Assembly: GCA_038215555.1 (NCBI GenBank)
Contig: JBBQQT010000103.1
Span: forward strand, 1-13,392
DNA from: PFJX01 sp038215555
GTDB taxonomy: Bacteria; Pseudomonadota; Gammaproteobacteria; Burkholderiales; Thiobacillaceae
Reading direction: 5' to 3'
Length of the DNA stretch: 13,392 nt
Shown: positions 1 to 7,677 of the stretch, piece by piece
How the letters are laid out: each line of letters opens with the position of its first letter
How positions within the stretch are numbered: the stretch's first letter is position 1
Translations under genes and position numbers: made by a program
Notes under the pieces: generated by a model
The model's input: the letters and a program-made list of their open reading frames with translations, nothing else
Databases searched by the model: none
Told to the model about the DNA's origin: nothing

Positions 1-2408
1 GGATGCATGTCGCTGGTGTTGAGGTCGTTCTTCTCGTACCAGGTCGCGGTGGGCAGAATGATGTCGGAGTAAGCGCCGGTGGAGTTCAACCGGAAGTTGA
101 TGTCCACCATCAAGTCCAGCTTGCCGACCGGACCGTTCTCGTGCCACTTCACTTCCTTGTTGTCGCGGCCGTCGCCGCCTTCCTGCAGCACGCCGTTTTG
201 CGCGCCCAATAAATGCTTGAGGAAGTACTCGTGGCCCTTGGCGGAAGTGCCGATCAGGTTTGCGCGCCAGACGATCAGGTTGCGCGGCCAGTTGACCGGG
301 TTGTCCGGGTCGGCGAAGGCGACGTCGAGCGCGCCGGACTTGAGCTGTTCGACGATATGCTTGGCGACGCCGGCTTCGTCGGTGGCGCCGGCTTTCTCAG
401 CTTCGGCGACCAGGTCGAGCGGGTTGCGGTTGAAATGCGGTGCGGACGGCAACCAGCCCATACGGGTGGAGACGACGTTGTAATCGGCCAGCGAATAACC
501 CTTGTTGCGGTTCTTGCCGGCAGGGGAGAGCAGGTCGTCGGCCTTGACCGCCTCGTAACGCCACTGGTCGGTGTGGAAATACCAGTACGAGGTAGAGTTC
601 ATCTGGCGCGGTGGACGATGCCAGTCCAGACCGAAGGCGATCGGCGCCCAGCCGGCTTGCGGCCGCAGTTTTTCCTGGCCGACGTAGTGCGCCCAGCCGC
701 CGCCGCTTTTGCCCACGCAGCCGCATAGGTGCAGCAGGTTCATGATCGAGCGGTAGCTCAGGTCGTTGTGGTACCAGTGATTGATCGCCGCGCCCATGAT
801 CACCATCGACTTGCCCTTGGTTTTGGCAGCGTTGTCGGCGAATTCGCGGCCGGTGCGGATCAGGTCGGCGCGTTTGACTCCGGTGATCTTCTCGGCCCAG
901 GCCGGGGTATAGGCGACGTCGGCATCGTCGTAGGAGCTGGCGACGTTCTTGCCGCCGAGTCCCCGGTCGATGCCGTACTGGGCGATCTGCAGATCGAACA
1001 CGGAAGTAACGAAGGCCTCCGTGCCATCGGCCAGCTTCACCTTGCGCGCCGGCACGTTGCGCCAGAGCAGGTCGGGTTGATCTTCGGCGAAGTGCGGGAA
1101 ACCGACCGAGACGATCTCCGTGCCGGCCTTGTTCTGGCAGGTGAGTTCGGCACACATGTCGGACTGGTCGGACTGCTTCTCCAGCAAATTCCACTTTCCT
1201 TCCTCACCCCAGCGGAAACCGACCGAGCCATTCGGTACCACGAAGCCGTCGGACATTTCGTCCCAGACGATGGTCTTCCATTCCGGATTGTTGGTTTCAT
1301 TCATGCCGCCGAGGTCAGAGGCGCGCAGGTTGCGGTCGGTGACATATTGGTTGGCAACCCCGCCGCCTTCGTGCGCGCGCAACACCACCTGCATCGGCAG
1401 GTCGGTGTATTTGCGGGTGTACTCCTGGAAGTAGGGCGTCTGCCGGTCGATGAAGAACTCTTTCAGCGCGACGTGGCCCATGGCCAGAAAAGCGGCGGAG
1501 TCGGTGCCTTGTTTCACCGGCATCCACAGGTCGGCGAACTTGACGTATTCCGCGTAGTCCGGCGCCATCGACACGATCTTGGTGCCCTTGTAGCGGGTCT
1601 CGATGGCGAAGTGGGCGTCCGGCGTGCGCGTCATCGGCAGATTGGCGCCGGTGATGATCAGGTAGGTCGAGTTGTACCAGTCGGCCGCTTCCGGCACGTC
1701 GGTCTGCTCGCCCCAGGTCTGCGGGCTGGCGGCCGGCAGGTCGCAATACCAGTCGTAGAAGGAGCCGCAGGCGGCGCCGATCAGCGACAGATATCGCGAA
1801 CCCGCCGCATACGAAATCATCGACATGGCCGGGATCGGCGAGAAGCCGTAGATGCGATCCGGACCCCACTTGTTGATGGTGTGCACGTTGGCAGCGGCGA
1901 CGATTTCGGTGATCTCGTCCCAGTTGGTGCGCACGAAACCGCCGAGGCCGCGCACCTTGACGTATTTGTCACGCTTGGCGTTATCGGCCTGGATCGCGGC
2001 CCAGGCTTCCACCGGGTCTTTGCCGGTGGCGCGCTCGGCGCGGTACAGGTCGAGCAGGCGGCCGCGGATCATCGGGTACTTGATGCGGTGCGGCGAATAC
2101 AGATACCAGGAGAACGAGGCGCCGCGCTGGCAACCGCGTGGTTCGTGGTTGGGCAGATCGTCGCGGGTGCGCGGGTAGTCGGTCTGCTGCATCTCGAACG
2201 ACACCAGTCCGTTCTTGACGAAGATCTTCCAGCTACAGCCGCCGGTACAGTTCACGCCGTGCGTGGAACGTACCACCTTGTCATGGCGCCAGCGGTTGCG
2301 GTAAGCGTCTTCCCACTTGCGGTCTTCGATGGTCATCGTGCCGTGGCCGTTGGAAAACGGCTCACGCGGATGGGTGAAATAGGTCAGGCGGTCGAGAAAG
2401 TGACTCAT
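1..2408 (-). CDS. narG: Respiratory nitrate reductase alpha subunit NarG, N-terminal 802 residues (partial)
   Basis: Catalytic subunit of membrane-bound NarGHI. It reduces nitrate to nitrite at a Mo-bisMGD centre on the cytoplasmic side, using electrons passed from quinol through NarI and NarH. The minus-strand reading is open from ATG 2408 to the window edge. It starts MSHFLDRLTYF, close to E. coli NarG. The FS0 [4Fe-4S] ligands are His50, Cys54, Cys58 and Cys93 (HGVNCTGGC, then RGCQRG). Asp223, in FYDWYCDLP, is the expected Mo ligand. Further NarG blocks include WGEQTDVPEAADWYNS, RMGWLPSAP near residue 675 and TWYEKNDLNTSDMH at the edge. About 445 residues are missing if it has the usual ~1,247. 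The N-terminus has no twin-arginine signal, as expected for a cytoplasmic NarG. AGGAGA lies 8 bases before ATG and supports this start. It is the third visible gene of a narK1-narK2-narG operon. The family call is essentially certain. Confidence 0.97.
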   Translation of the reverse strand, partial: MSHFLDRLTYFTHPREPFSNGHGTMTIEDRKWEDAYRNRWRHDKVVRSTHGVNCTGGCSWKIFVKNGLVSFEMQQTDYPRTRDDLPNHEPRGCQRGASFSWYLYSPHRIKYPMIRGRLLDLYRAERATGKDPVEAWAAIQADNAKRDKYVKVRGLGGFVRTNWDEITEIVAAANVHTINKWGPDRIYGFSPIPAMSMISYAAGSRYLSLIGAACGSFYDWYCDLPAASPQTWGEQTDVPEAADWYNSTYLIITGANLPMTRTPDAHFAIETRYKGTKIVSMAPDYAEYVKFADLWMPVKQGTDSAAFLAMGHVALKEFFIDRQTPYFQEYTRKYTDLPMQVVLRAHEGGGVANQYVTDRNLRASDLGGMNETNNPEWKTIVWDEMSDGFVVPNGSVGFRWGEEGKWNLLEKQSDQSDMCAELTCQNKAGTEIVSVGFPHFAEDQPDLLWRNVPARKVKLADGTEAFVTSVFDLQIAQYGIDRGLGGKNVASSYDDADVAYTPAWAEKITGVKRADLIRTGREFADNAAKTKGKSMVIMGAAINHWYHNDLSYRSIMNLLHLCGCVGKSGGGWAHYVGQEKLRPQAGWAPIAFGLDWHRPPRQMNSTSYWYFHTDQWRYEAVKADDLLSPAGKNRNKGYSLADYNVVSTRMGWLPSAPHFNRNPLDLVAEAEKAGATDEAGVAKHIVEQLKSGALDVAFADPDNPVNWPRNLIVWRANLIGTSAKGHEYFLKHLLGAQNGVLQEGGDGRDNKEVKWHENGPVGKLDLMVDINFRLNSTGAYSDIILPTATWYEKNDLNTSDMH

Positions 2409-2420
2409 GTGTCTTCTCCT

Positions 2421-2489
2421 GTAGGGTGCGCCGTGCGCACCGGTTTTGAAGGTTCTGCGGTGAAGGTTGGTGCGCGCGGCGCACCCTAC
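2421..2489. repeat. Long near-perfect inverted repeat between narK2 and narG
   Basis: Two 21-base arms, 2421-2441 and 2469-2489, are reverse complements with one mismatch and flank a 27-base loop. The outer arm sequence GTAGGGTGCGCC resembles dispersed GTAGGGTGCGCC-type palindromes that I recall from many proteobacterial genomes. In the operon transcript the stem begins two bases after the narK2 stop codon and ends directly against the AGGAG of the narG ribosome-binding site. It therefore occupies nearly all of the gap. It has no T-tract, so it is not a classic intrinsic terminator. It could protect the upstream message from 3' decay, guide RNA cleavage or tune narG translation. These roles are inference; the repeat itself is directly visible. 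Confidence 0.85.
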
Positions 2490-2491
2490 GG

Positions 2492-4102
2492 TTACGGGTT
2501 GCGAATTTCCGAGTTCTTGCGCAGATAAAAGCCCCAGTTCAGCAGCAGGCACAGCGCGTAGAAGATGGCGAAGCCGTACATCGCGTTTTCCGGGGTGCCG
2601 GCCTTGATCTGGGCGCCGATCACCACCGGGGCGATGAAAGATCCGTAGGCGGCGACCGCCGAGGTCCAGCCCAGCACCGGACCGGCCTGGACGCGGTCGA
2701 AGATCACGCCGACGGTGCGGAAGGTGGAACCGTTGCCGATGCCGGTGGCGGCGAACAGCACGACAAAGGTGACGATGAACTGGGTGAAGTAGATTTCCGG
2801 CGTCGCCGACTGGAAGGCCTGCATCATCAGATAACCGGCGTAGGCGGAAGCCGCGACCATCACCACGGAAATGATCTGGGTGACGATGGAGCCGCCGACC
2901 TTGTCGGAGATCCAGCCGCCGACCGGACGAATCAGCGCGCCGACGAAAGGGCCGATCCAGGCGTATTGCAGTGCCGACGGGGCGTTGGGGTTCTTGACGT
3001 GAGTCCACACACCGGTTGCAGCATCAAGCACGTGGCTATCACCGAAGATCACCGTGATCGACAGCGGCAGCGCCATCGAGAAGCCGATGAAGGAACCGAA
3101 GGTGAGCACGTACAGCACGGTCATCGACCAGGTGTGCTTGTTGCTGAAAATGGCGAATTGCTTGGCGATGTTGGGTTTCATCTCGCCGAACGCTGCCAAC
3201 TTCATGATCATCAGCGTTGCCGCGATGATCAGCGGCAGCGCCACCCACATGTTCAACAGTCCCAGGCCGGTGGGGGCCGGCAGGTAGAGATAGAGGCCGA
3301 TGCCGGCGGTGAGGAAGGCCAGGCCGTACAGCCACAGCACCTTGATCATGGCCGACAGTGAGCCGCCCAGGCCGGGGGTGATCGGCAGCAGGTTGTTCAT
3401 GCCGAACCAGCCCAGCACGCCGAGCGGAACCAGCGCCAGCAGCCAGACATAACCGGCGTTCTGGACGAAGGTTTGGGTGCCGGCGGTGATCTTGCCGAGT
3501 ATCCAGCCGCTGTCCTTGACCAGTTCCATCGAACCGCCGGCGAAGGCACCAAAGATGCCGGCGGTCATCACCAGTGGGATCAATATCTGCATGGTGGTGA
3601 CGCCGAAGTTGCCGAGACCCGCGTTCAGCCCCAGCGCCGTGCCCTGCAAGCGCTTCGGAAAAAAGGTGCTGATATTGGACATTGAGCAGGCGAAATTGCC
3701 GCCGCCAATGCCGGACAACAGCGCCAGCAACTGGAACACGATCAACGGCGTTTCCTTGCTTTGCAGCGCGATGCCGGTGCCGAAGGCCGGAATCATCAAC
3801 AAGGCCGTGGTCAGGAAAATGGTGTTGCGGCCGCCGGCGATGCGGATGAAGAAGGAAGAGGGGATGCGCAGCGTGGCGCCGGACAGGCCGGCGATGGCGG
3901 TCAGCGTGAACAACTCATCCTTGCTGAACGGAAAGCCCAGGTTGGACATTTGCACGGTGATGATTCCCCACATCAGCCAGATGGCGAAGCCAAGCAACAG
4001 GCTCGGAATCGAGATCCACAAATTGCGGTAGGCGATGGATTTGCCGGTGGATTCCCAGAACTTCGGGTCTTCGACGTCCCATTTATCGATGTTGGTGCTC
4101 AT
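2492..4102 (-). CDS. narK2: NarK2-type nitrate/nitrite transporter (MFS, nitrate/nitrite porter family)
   Basis: A 536-residue inner-membrane transporter of the major facilitator superfamily, probably exchanging nitrate for nitrite. The N-terminus has WDVEDPKFW, typical of NarK2-type proteins. The first nitrate-signature segment is GIGGGNFACSMSNISTFFPK (about 131-150), and the second is around GIGNGSTFRTVGVIF (454-468). The two substrate-binding arginines expected in TM2 and TM8 are Arg79 (GATLRIPSS) and Arg392 (GALIRPVGGW). It is longer than E. coli NarK (463 residues), partly through the 190-215 loop and a polar loop near 355-380. Start ATG 4102 has GGAG about 6-8 bases upstream. It lies 79 bases after narK1 and 83 bases before narG, in the same direction, so co-transcription is likely. 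The type II assignment rests on similarity to NarK2 and E. coli NarK and on the paired narK1 next door. Confidence 0.95.
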   Translation of the reverse strand: MSTNIDKWDVEDPKFWESTGKSIAYRNLWISIPSLLLGFAIWLMWGIITVQMSNLGFPFSKDELFTLTAIAGLSGATLRIPSSFFIRIAGGRNTIFLTTALLMIPAFGTGIALQSKETPLIVFQLLALLSGIGGGNFACSMSNISTFFPKRLQGTALGLNAGLGNFGVTTMQILIPLVMTAGIFGAFAGGSMELVKDSGWILGKITAGTQTFVQNAGYVWLLALVPLGVLGWFGMNNLLPITPGLGGSLSAMIKVLWLYGLAFLTAGIGLYLYLPAPTGLGLLNMWVALPLIIAATLMIMKLAAFGEMKPNIAKQFAIFSNKHTWSMTVLYVLTFGSFIGFSMALPLSITVIFGDSHVLDAATGVWTHVKNPNAPSALQYAWIGPFVGALIRPVGGWISDKVGGSIVTQIISVVMVAASAYAGYLMMQAFQSATPEIYFTQFIVTFVVLFAATGIGNGSTFRTVGVIFDRVQAGPVLGWTSAVAAYGSFIAPVVIGAQIKAGTPENAMYGFAIFYALCLLLNWGFYLRKNSEIRNP

Positions 4103-4134
4103 GTGTAGCTCCGTGGGGTAGGTTTCGTGGCGAC

Positions 4135-4188
4135 CGTCATTCGTGTCTGCGCGGGAATGACGAAGAGGAGGGGATGGCGCGTCATTCC
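4135..4188. repeat. Three alternating inverted-repeat arms across the narK1 stop codon
   Basis: Three related arms are present: A, CGTCATTC at 4135-4142; B, GGAATGACG at 4154-4162; C, CGTCATTCC at 4180-4188. B pairs perfectly with C (9 bp, 17-base loop). B also pairs with A (8 bp, 12-base loop). The two hairpins exclude each other because both use B. In the operon message, arm C comes first and covers the last narK1 codon and its TGA stop (4184-4182). B and A follow in the narK1-narK2 gap, about 24 bases before the narK2 GGAG. The block also looks like a degraded copy of the common CGTCATTCCCGCG-type dispersed palindrome. Either a regulatory role or plain repeat debris is possible. Confidence 0.75.
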
Positions 4189-5441
4189 AGCGTGTCCGCC
4201 GCGATGGCGGGCTTCTTGATCAGGTCCAGCTTGCGAACCTCGGTGGTGTACATCCAGATCAGCGACACCCAGACCACGCCGTACATCAGCATGAAAGCCG
4301 AGGAGCGGATGCCGGTGAGGTCGACCAGGGCGCCGAACATGATCGGCAGCAGGAAGCCGCCGAGGCCGCCAACCAGCCCGACGATGCCGGAGATGACGCC
4401 GATGTTGTGCGGGTACTCGTCGGAGATGTATTTGAAGACGCTGGCCTTGCCGAAGGCGAAGGCGACGCCGACGGTAAACAGCAGCGCAGTGAAGATTTCC
4501 GGGCCGAGATGCAGGTGGTAGGTCTGCGGGCCGGTCACGGTCTTCACGGTGAATTCGGAATCCGGGTAGGACATGATGAACAAACAGATCCACGACACCC
4601 AAAGCACCCACCAGGTCACCCGGTGTGCGCCCCACTTGTCCGACATCCAGCCGCCCACTGCGCGCAGCACGCCGCCCGGCAGCGAGAAACAGGCCGCCAG
4701 CAGTGCCGCCGTCTTCAGGTCGAAACCGTATTCGGTGACGTAGTACTTGGTCATCCACAGCGCCAGCCCGACGTAGCCGCCGAAGACGATGGAGTAGTAC
4801 TGGCAATATTTCCAAACGACCGGGTCTTTCAGCGCCTTGAGCTGCTCGCGCACGGTGACGTGCGCGGGCACCTTGTGCGCCGGGTCGTCGTAGGTGAAGA
4901 ACCAGAACAGGATGGCGGTGACCAGCATCGCCGCCGCATAGACCTGCGGCACCATGGTCCAGCCGTAGGCCATGACGATGGCCGGGGCGACCAGCTTGGT
5001 CACCGCAGCACCCGAGTTGCCGGCGCCGAATACGCCCATCGCCATGCCCTGGCGTTCTTTCTCGTACCAGCGCGCACAGTAGGCGATGCCGACCGAGAAC
5101 GATCCGCCGGCCATGCCGACGAACAGGCCGATGGTCAGGAAGTGCCAGAATTCCGTGGCGTATTCCATCAGCCAGATCGGCCCGACGGTGGACAGCATCA
5201 GGCAGAAAAAGACGATGCGGCCACCGAATTTGTCGGTCCACATGCCCAGCGGCAGGCGGATCAGCGAACCGGTCAGCACCGGGGTTGCGATCAGGATGCC
5301 GAACTGGGTTTCGTTAAGGCCGAGTTGGGCTTTGATCGGGATGCCGATGACCGCAAACATCATCCACACGGCGAAACACACCGTGAAGGCCAGCGTGCTC
5401 ATCACCAGCACGGAGAGTTGTTGTTGCGAACGAGGTGTCAT
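4182..5441 (-). CDS. narK1: NarK1-type nitrate transporter (MFS, proton-coupled type)
   Basis: A 419-residue inner-membrane transporter of the nitrate/nitrite porter family, probably importing nitrate with protons before nitrite accumulates. The first signature region is GMAGGSFSVGIAYCARWY (109-126). The second lies at about 327-350 (VAFAFGKASVFKYISDEYP). The paired substrate arginines are Arg62 (TGSLIRLPLGMW) and Arg260 (GGVLRAVGGW). The compact length and short loops fit type I NarK and contrast with the longer neighbour. An upstream in-frame ATG at 5549 would add 36 residues, but these are not membrane-like or family-like. ATG 5441 is preferred because it gives the family N-terminus and has GGTGGGGA just upstream. 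It is the first gene of the operon and is divergent from narX. Its stop codon lies inside an inverted-repeat arm. Confidence 0.94.
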   Translation of the reverse strand: MTPRSQQQLSVLVMSTLAFTVCFAVWMMFAVIGIPIKAQLGLNETQFGILIATPVLTGSLIRLPLGMWTDKFGGRIVFFCLMLSTVGPIWLMEYATEFWHFLTIGLFVGMAGGSFSVGIAYCARWYEKERQGMAMGVFGAGNSGAAVTKLVAPAIVMAYGWTMVPQVYAAAMLVTAILFWFFTYDDPAHKVPAHVTVREQLKALKDPVVWKYCQYYSIVFGGYVGLALWMTKYYVTEYGFDLKTAALLAACFSLPGGVLRAVGGWMSDKWGAHRVTWWVLWVSWICLFIMSYPDSEFTVKTVTGPQTYHLHLGPEIFTALLFTVGVAFAFGKASVFKYISDEYPHNIGVISGIVGLVGGLGGFLLPIMFGALVDLTGIRSSAFMLMYGVVWVSLIWMYTTEVRKLDLIKKPAIAADTLE

Positions 5442-5721
5442 TGCAGTCCCCACCAGATCAAAAAACCGTGATGTCCGAATTGGATGGGATGCAGTGTCCG
5501 CGTCAAAAAAGGGGCTTGAAAGAGGGGGTAGACGCGCTGAACGCGCCATGAATACCTATTAATGGGTAGATGGGTAGAGCCTTAACCCATTGTTATTTCA
5601 ATGAAAATATTTTTGTCTTGGGCGTTGCACCTTGCCCCTGTCACTTAGTGGGTATTTCATCCACGTCGGTGGAGGGCTAAAAAGAGGTAGCCGTCTCTTA
5701 TTGATCGAAACCGATTCTGAA
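5442..5721. promoter_or_regulatory. Divergent control region between narK1 and narX
   Basis: These 280 bases separate the starts of narK1 (minus) and narX (plus) and should hold promoters for both. The NarL-type heptamer cluster (5553-5576) is the clear element. An AT-rich patch at about 5590-5620 breaks the GC-rich background and is the likeliest place for the narX promoter, but no convincing -35/-10 pair could be chosen. Near-miss heptamers occur at 5524-5530 (GGGGGTA), 5584-5590 (AACCCAT) and 5648-5654 (GTGGGTA), each with one mismatch. I found no good TTGAT-N4-ATCAA FNR box on either strand. A small stem (AAGAG 5682-5686 with CTCTT 5695-5699) sits in the narX leader. Confidence 0.7.
5553..5576. 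promoter_or_regulatory. NarL/NarP-type binding site: 7-2-7 inverted heptamers plus a third heptamer
   Basis: TACCTAT (5553-5559), a two-base spacer TA, and ATGGGTA (5562-5568) form a perfect match to the published NarL heptamer consensus TACYYMT in the 7-2-7 inverted arrangement preferred by NarL and NarP dimers. A second exact ATGGGTA follows at 5570-5576 as a direct repeat. The site lies 111-127 bases before the narK1 start and about 155 bases before narX. It can therefore serve the operon, the regulator genes or both. Binding is inferred; the match is seen directly. Because NarL itself is encoded 2 kb away, this is probably its target. Confidence 0.8.
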
Positions 5722-7677
5722 ATGGTCCGAAAACACCTGTTCAACCTGCCTGCCTGGAAAACCCTCCAGCGTTCCCTGCTGCTGCGCATCGGCGGCGCCA
5801 TCGCGGCCATCGCGTTGCTGGCGGTGTTGGGTATGTCGGTGTCCGGCTTGGTGGCGGAATCGACCCAGGGCAGCGGTGAGGCGATCAACCGCGCGGGTAG
5901 TTTGCGCATGCAAAGCTGGCACATGACCAGCCTTTACCTGGCCGTGCCGCTTCCTACTGAACAGGGCGCCGCCCGGCGCATGGCCGAGGCGATCCGGGAA
6001 TTCGACGCCACGCTGGAAAGCGATGCGATCCTCGCCATGCTGCCGCGCAGTGGCGATTCGCGGCTCGCCACGACCTACCAACAAACGCAATGGGAGTGGC
6101 AGCAGACTATGAAGCCCCGCTTCCAGGCGGTGGCCGATGGCGGCATGCCGCAGCTAGACCCACACGCCCGCGCTGCGTTGCTCGATGAAATGAAGTTGTT
6201 TGTCGATCAGCTCAATGGCCTGGTCAAGCAGATGGAAGACACCACCGAAGCCAAGATATTGGTCATGCGGCTGGTGCTGGGCGTGGCGCTGATCCTGACC
6301 GTGCTGGTCGTGCTGCTGACCATTCACTTGATTCATTTCCGCTTTGTCACGCCGTTGAATAAATTGCTCTCGCTGGCCAGCAGCGTTGGTCAGGGCGATC
6401 TTTCCGTGCGCACGGCTTTTGTCGGCGATGACGAACTGGGCCAGCTGGGGCGCGCTTTCAACCTGATGGCGGAAGACCTGTCCAAGCTTTATCAGGAACT
6501 GGAAGCGCGGGTGCGCCAGAAGACCGCCGAGCTGACGCGCAGCAATCAATCGCTGGAACTGCTCTATCACTCCATCGCCCGGCTGCATGGCGCGCCGCCG
6601 GGCAAGGCGGTGTATCTGGCGTTGCTGCGTGACATCGAACAATTGCTGGAACTGGGCCACGGCATCATCTGCCTGGGCGAGCACGGCGGTGCGACCGGGC
6701 AGGCCATCGCCAGCACCATGCAGCCGGAAGATGGCAACAGCGGCGCCAATCCCTGCGCCAAGGCCGAATGTCTCTGGTGCCACGGCAGCGACCAGACCCG
6801 TTTCAGCATCGCCAGCGATTTCCATCGCCGTCTGACCTTGCCGCTGGCCGATGTCGAAAAGCAATACGGCGTGTTGATTCTGGACATTCCGGATGGCCGC
6901 CAGCTCGAAGCCTGGCAGGTGCAATTGCTGGAAGCCCTGTCGCGCCACATTGGCGTCGCGATTGGCGCGGAACGGCGCATCGAGCAAAACCGCCGCGTCG
7001 GCCTGCTGGAAGAACGTGCGGTGATCGCGCGCGAACTGCACGACTCGCTGGCGCAATCACTGGCCTACATGAAGATTCAGGTCAGCCGCCTGCAAACCCT
7101 GCTCAAAACGCCGGAAAAACGACCTGACGCCGAGCAAGTGCTGCTCGAACTGCGCGCCGGCATGAGCAGCGCCTACCGGCAACTGCGTGAACTGCTGTCG
7201 ACTTTTCGCCTCAAGATGGACGGTCAGGATCTCGCCACCGCGCTGGCTCAAACGGTGAGTGAGTTCGCCGAACGCGGGGAGTTGAACATTGAACTGACGC
7301 AGCATCTGGAAGGCTGCCCGCTCTCTCCCAATGAGGAAATCCACGTCCTGCATGTCGTCCGCGAGGCGCTATCGAATGTGATCAACCATGCCAACGCCCG
7401 GCAAGCCTGGGTGAGCCTTTCCTGCACGCCCGATGGCCAGGTCGAAGTGGAGATAGACGATGATGGCCAAGGCATTGTCAAAAGCGCCGACATTCACCAT
7501 TACGGCATGACCATCATGGAGGAACGCGCCCGCACGCTGGCAGGCGTTGTGCGCTACGAAGCGCGAGCGCAAGGTGGTACCCGCGTGGCGCTGGTCTTCC
7601 GCCCGAGCAGCCGCCGACCCGGCGCCAGCGTCGCAGCCCATGCCGGCACGCAGATTCTCAGGAGATTGGAAGCATGA
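5722..7677 (+). CDS. narX: Nitrate/nitrite sensor histidine kinase NarX
   Basis: A 651-residue inner-membrane sensor that reports periplasmic nitrate or nitrite and phosphorylates NarL. Order: TM1 (about 20-43); periplasmic domain with the nitrate-binding P-box INRAGSLRMQSW (55-66), where Arg62 matches the nitrate-contacting Arg54 of E. coli NarX; TM2 (183-205); HAMP (206-258) and coiled coil; a central GAF-like module with Cys345, Cys350 and Cys353; a HisKA_3 dimerisation helix with phosphoacceptor His440 (RELHDSLAQSL); N-box REALSNVINHA; and ATP-lid glycines DDDGQGI and GGT. Start is chosen at ATG 5722 because it aligns with E. coli NarX. TTG 5632 would add 30 residues without family likeness. 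No strong Shine-Dalgarno is visible at 5722, so expression may be low or the start may differ. The E. coli protein has 598 residues. It overlaps narL by 4 bp. Confidence 0.95.
   Translation: MVRKHLFNLPAWKTLQRSLLLRIGGAIAAIALLAVLGMSVSGLVAESTQGSGEAINRAGSLRMQSWHMTSLYLAVPLPTEQGAARRMAEAIREFDATLESDAILAMLPRSGDSRLATTYQQTQWEWQQTMKPRFQAVADGGMPQLDPHARAALLDEMKLFVDQLNGLVKQMEDTTEAKILVMRLVLGVALILTVLVVLLTIHLIHFRFVTPLNKLLSLASSVGQGDLSVRTAFVGDDELGQLGRAFNLMAEDLSKLYQELEARVRQKTAELTRSNQSLELLYHSIARLHGAPPGKAVYLALLRDIEQLLELGHGIICLGEHGGATGQAIASTMQPEDGNSGANPCAKAECLWCHGSDQTRFSIASDFHRRLTLPLADVEKQYGVLILDIPDGRQLEAWQVQLLEALSRHIGVAIGAERRIEQNRRVGLLEERAVIARELHDSLAQSLAYMKIQVSRLQTLLKTPEKRPDAEQVLLELRAGMSSAYRQLRELLSTFRLKMDGQDLATALAQTVSEFAERGELNIELTQHLEGCPLSPNEEIHVLHVVREALSNVINHANARQAWVSLSCTPDGQVEVEIDDDGQGIVKSADIHHYGMTIMEERARTLAGVVRYEARAQGGTRVALVFRPSSRRPGASVAAHAGTQILRRLEA

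Noticed and set aside
729..2528. Long plus-strand open frame of 599 codons
   Set aside because: It is antisense to narG, whose family motifs are continuous on the minus strand. Its translation has no recognisable domain. It arises from high GC and codon bias.
4114..4120. TGGGGTA as a NarL heptamer before narK2
   Set aside because: It has one mismatch to the consensus and no partner heptamer. Such near-matches are expected by chance in GC-rich DNA.
4407..5471. Plus-strand open frame of 354 codons
   Set aside because: It lies antisense to narK1, which has clear transporter motifs. The translation shows no domain.
5442..5549. N-terminal extension of NarK1 from ATG 5549
   Set aside because: It would add 36 residues unlike the family. 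It also nearly reaches the NarL site, and ATG 5441 has a better ribosome-binding site and N-terminus.
5589..5602. ATTG-N6-CAAT palindrome as an FNR box
   Set aside because: FNR boxes need TTGAT-N4-ATCAA (TTG-N8-CAA). The spacing here is two bases short.
5632..5721. TTG start giving NarX 30 extra residues
   Set aside because: ATG 5722 aligns with the E. coli NarX N-terminus. The extra stretch has no family likeness and contains no better start signal.
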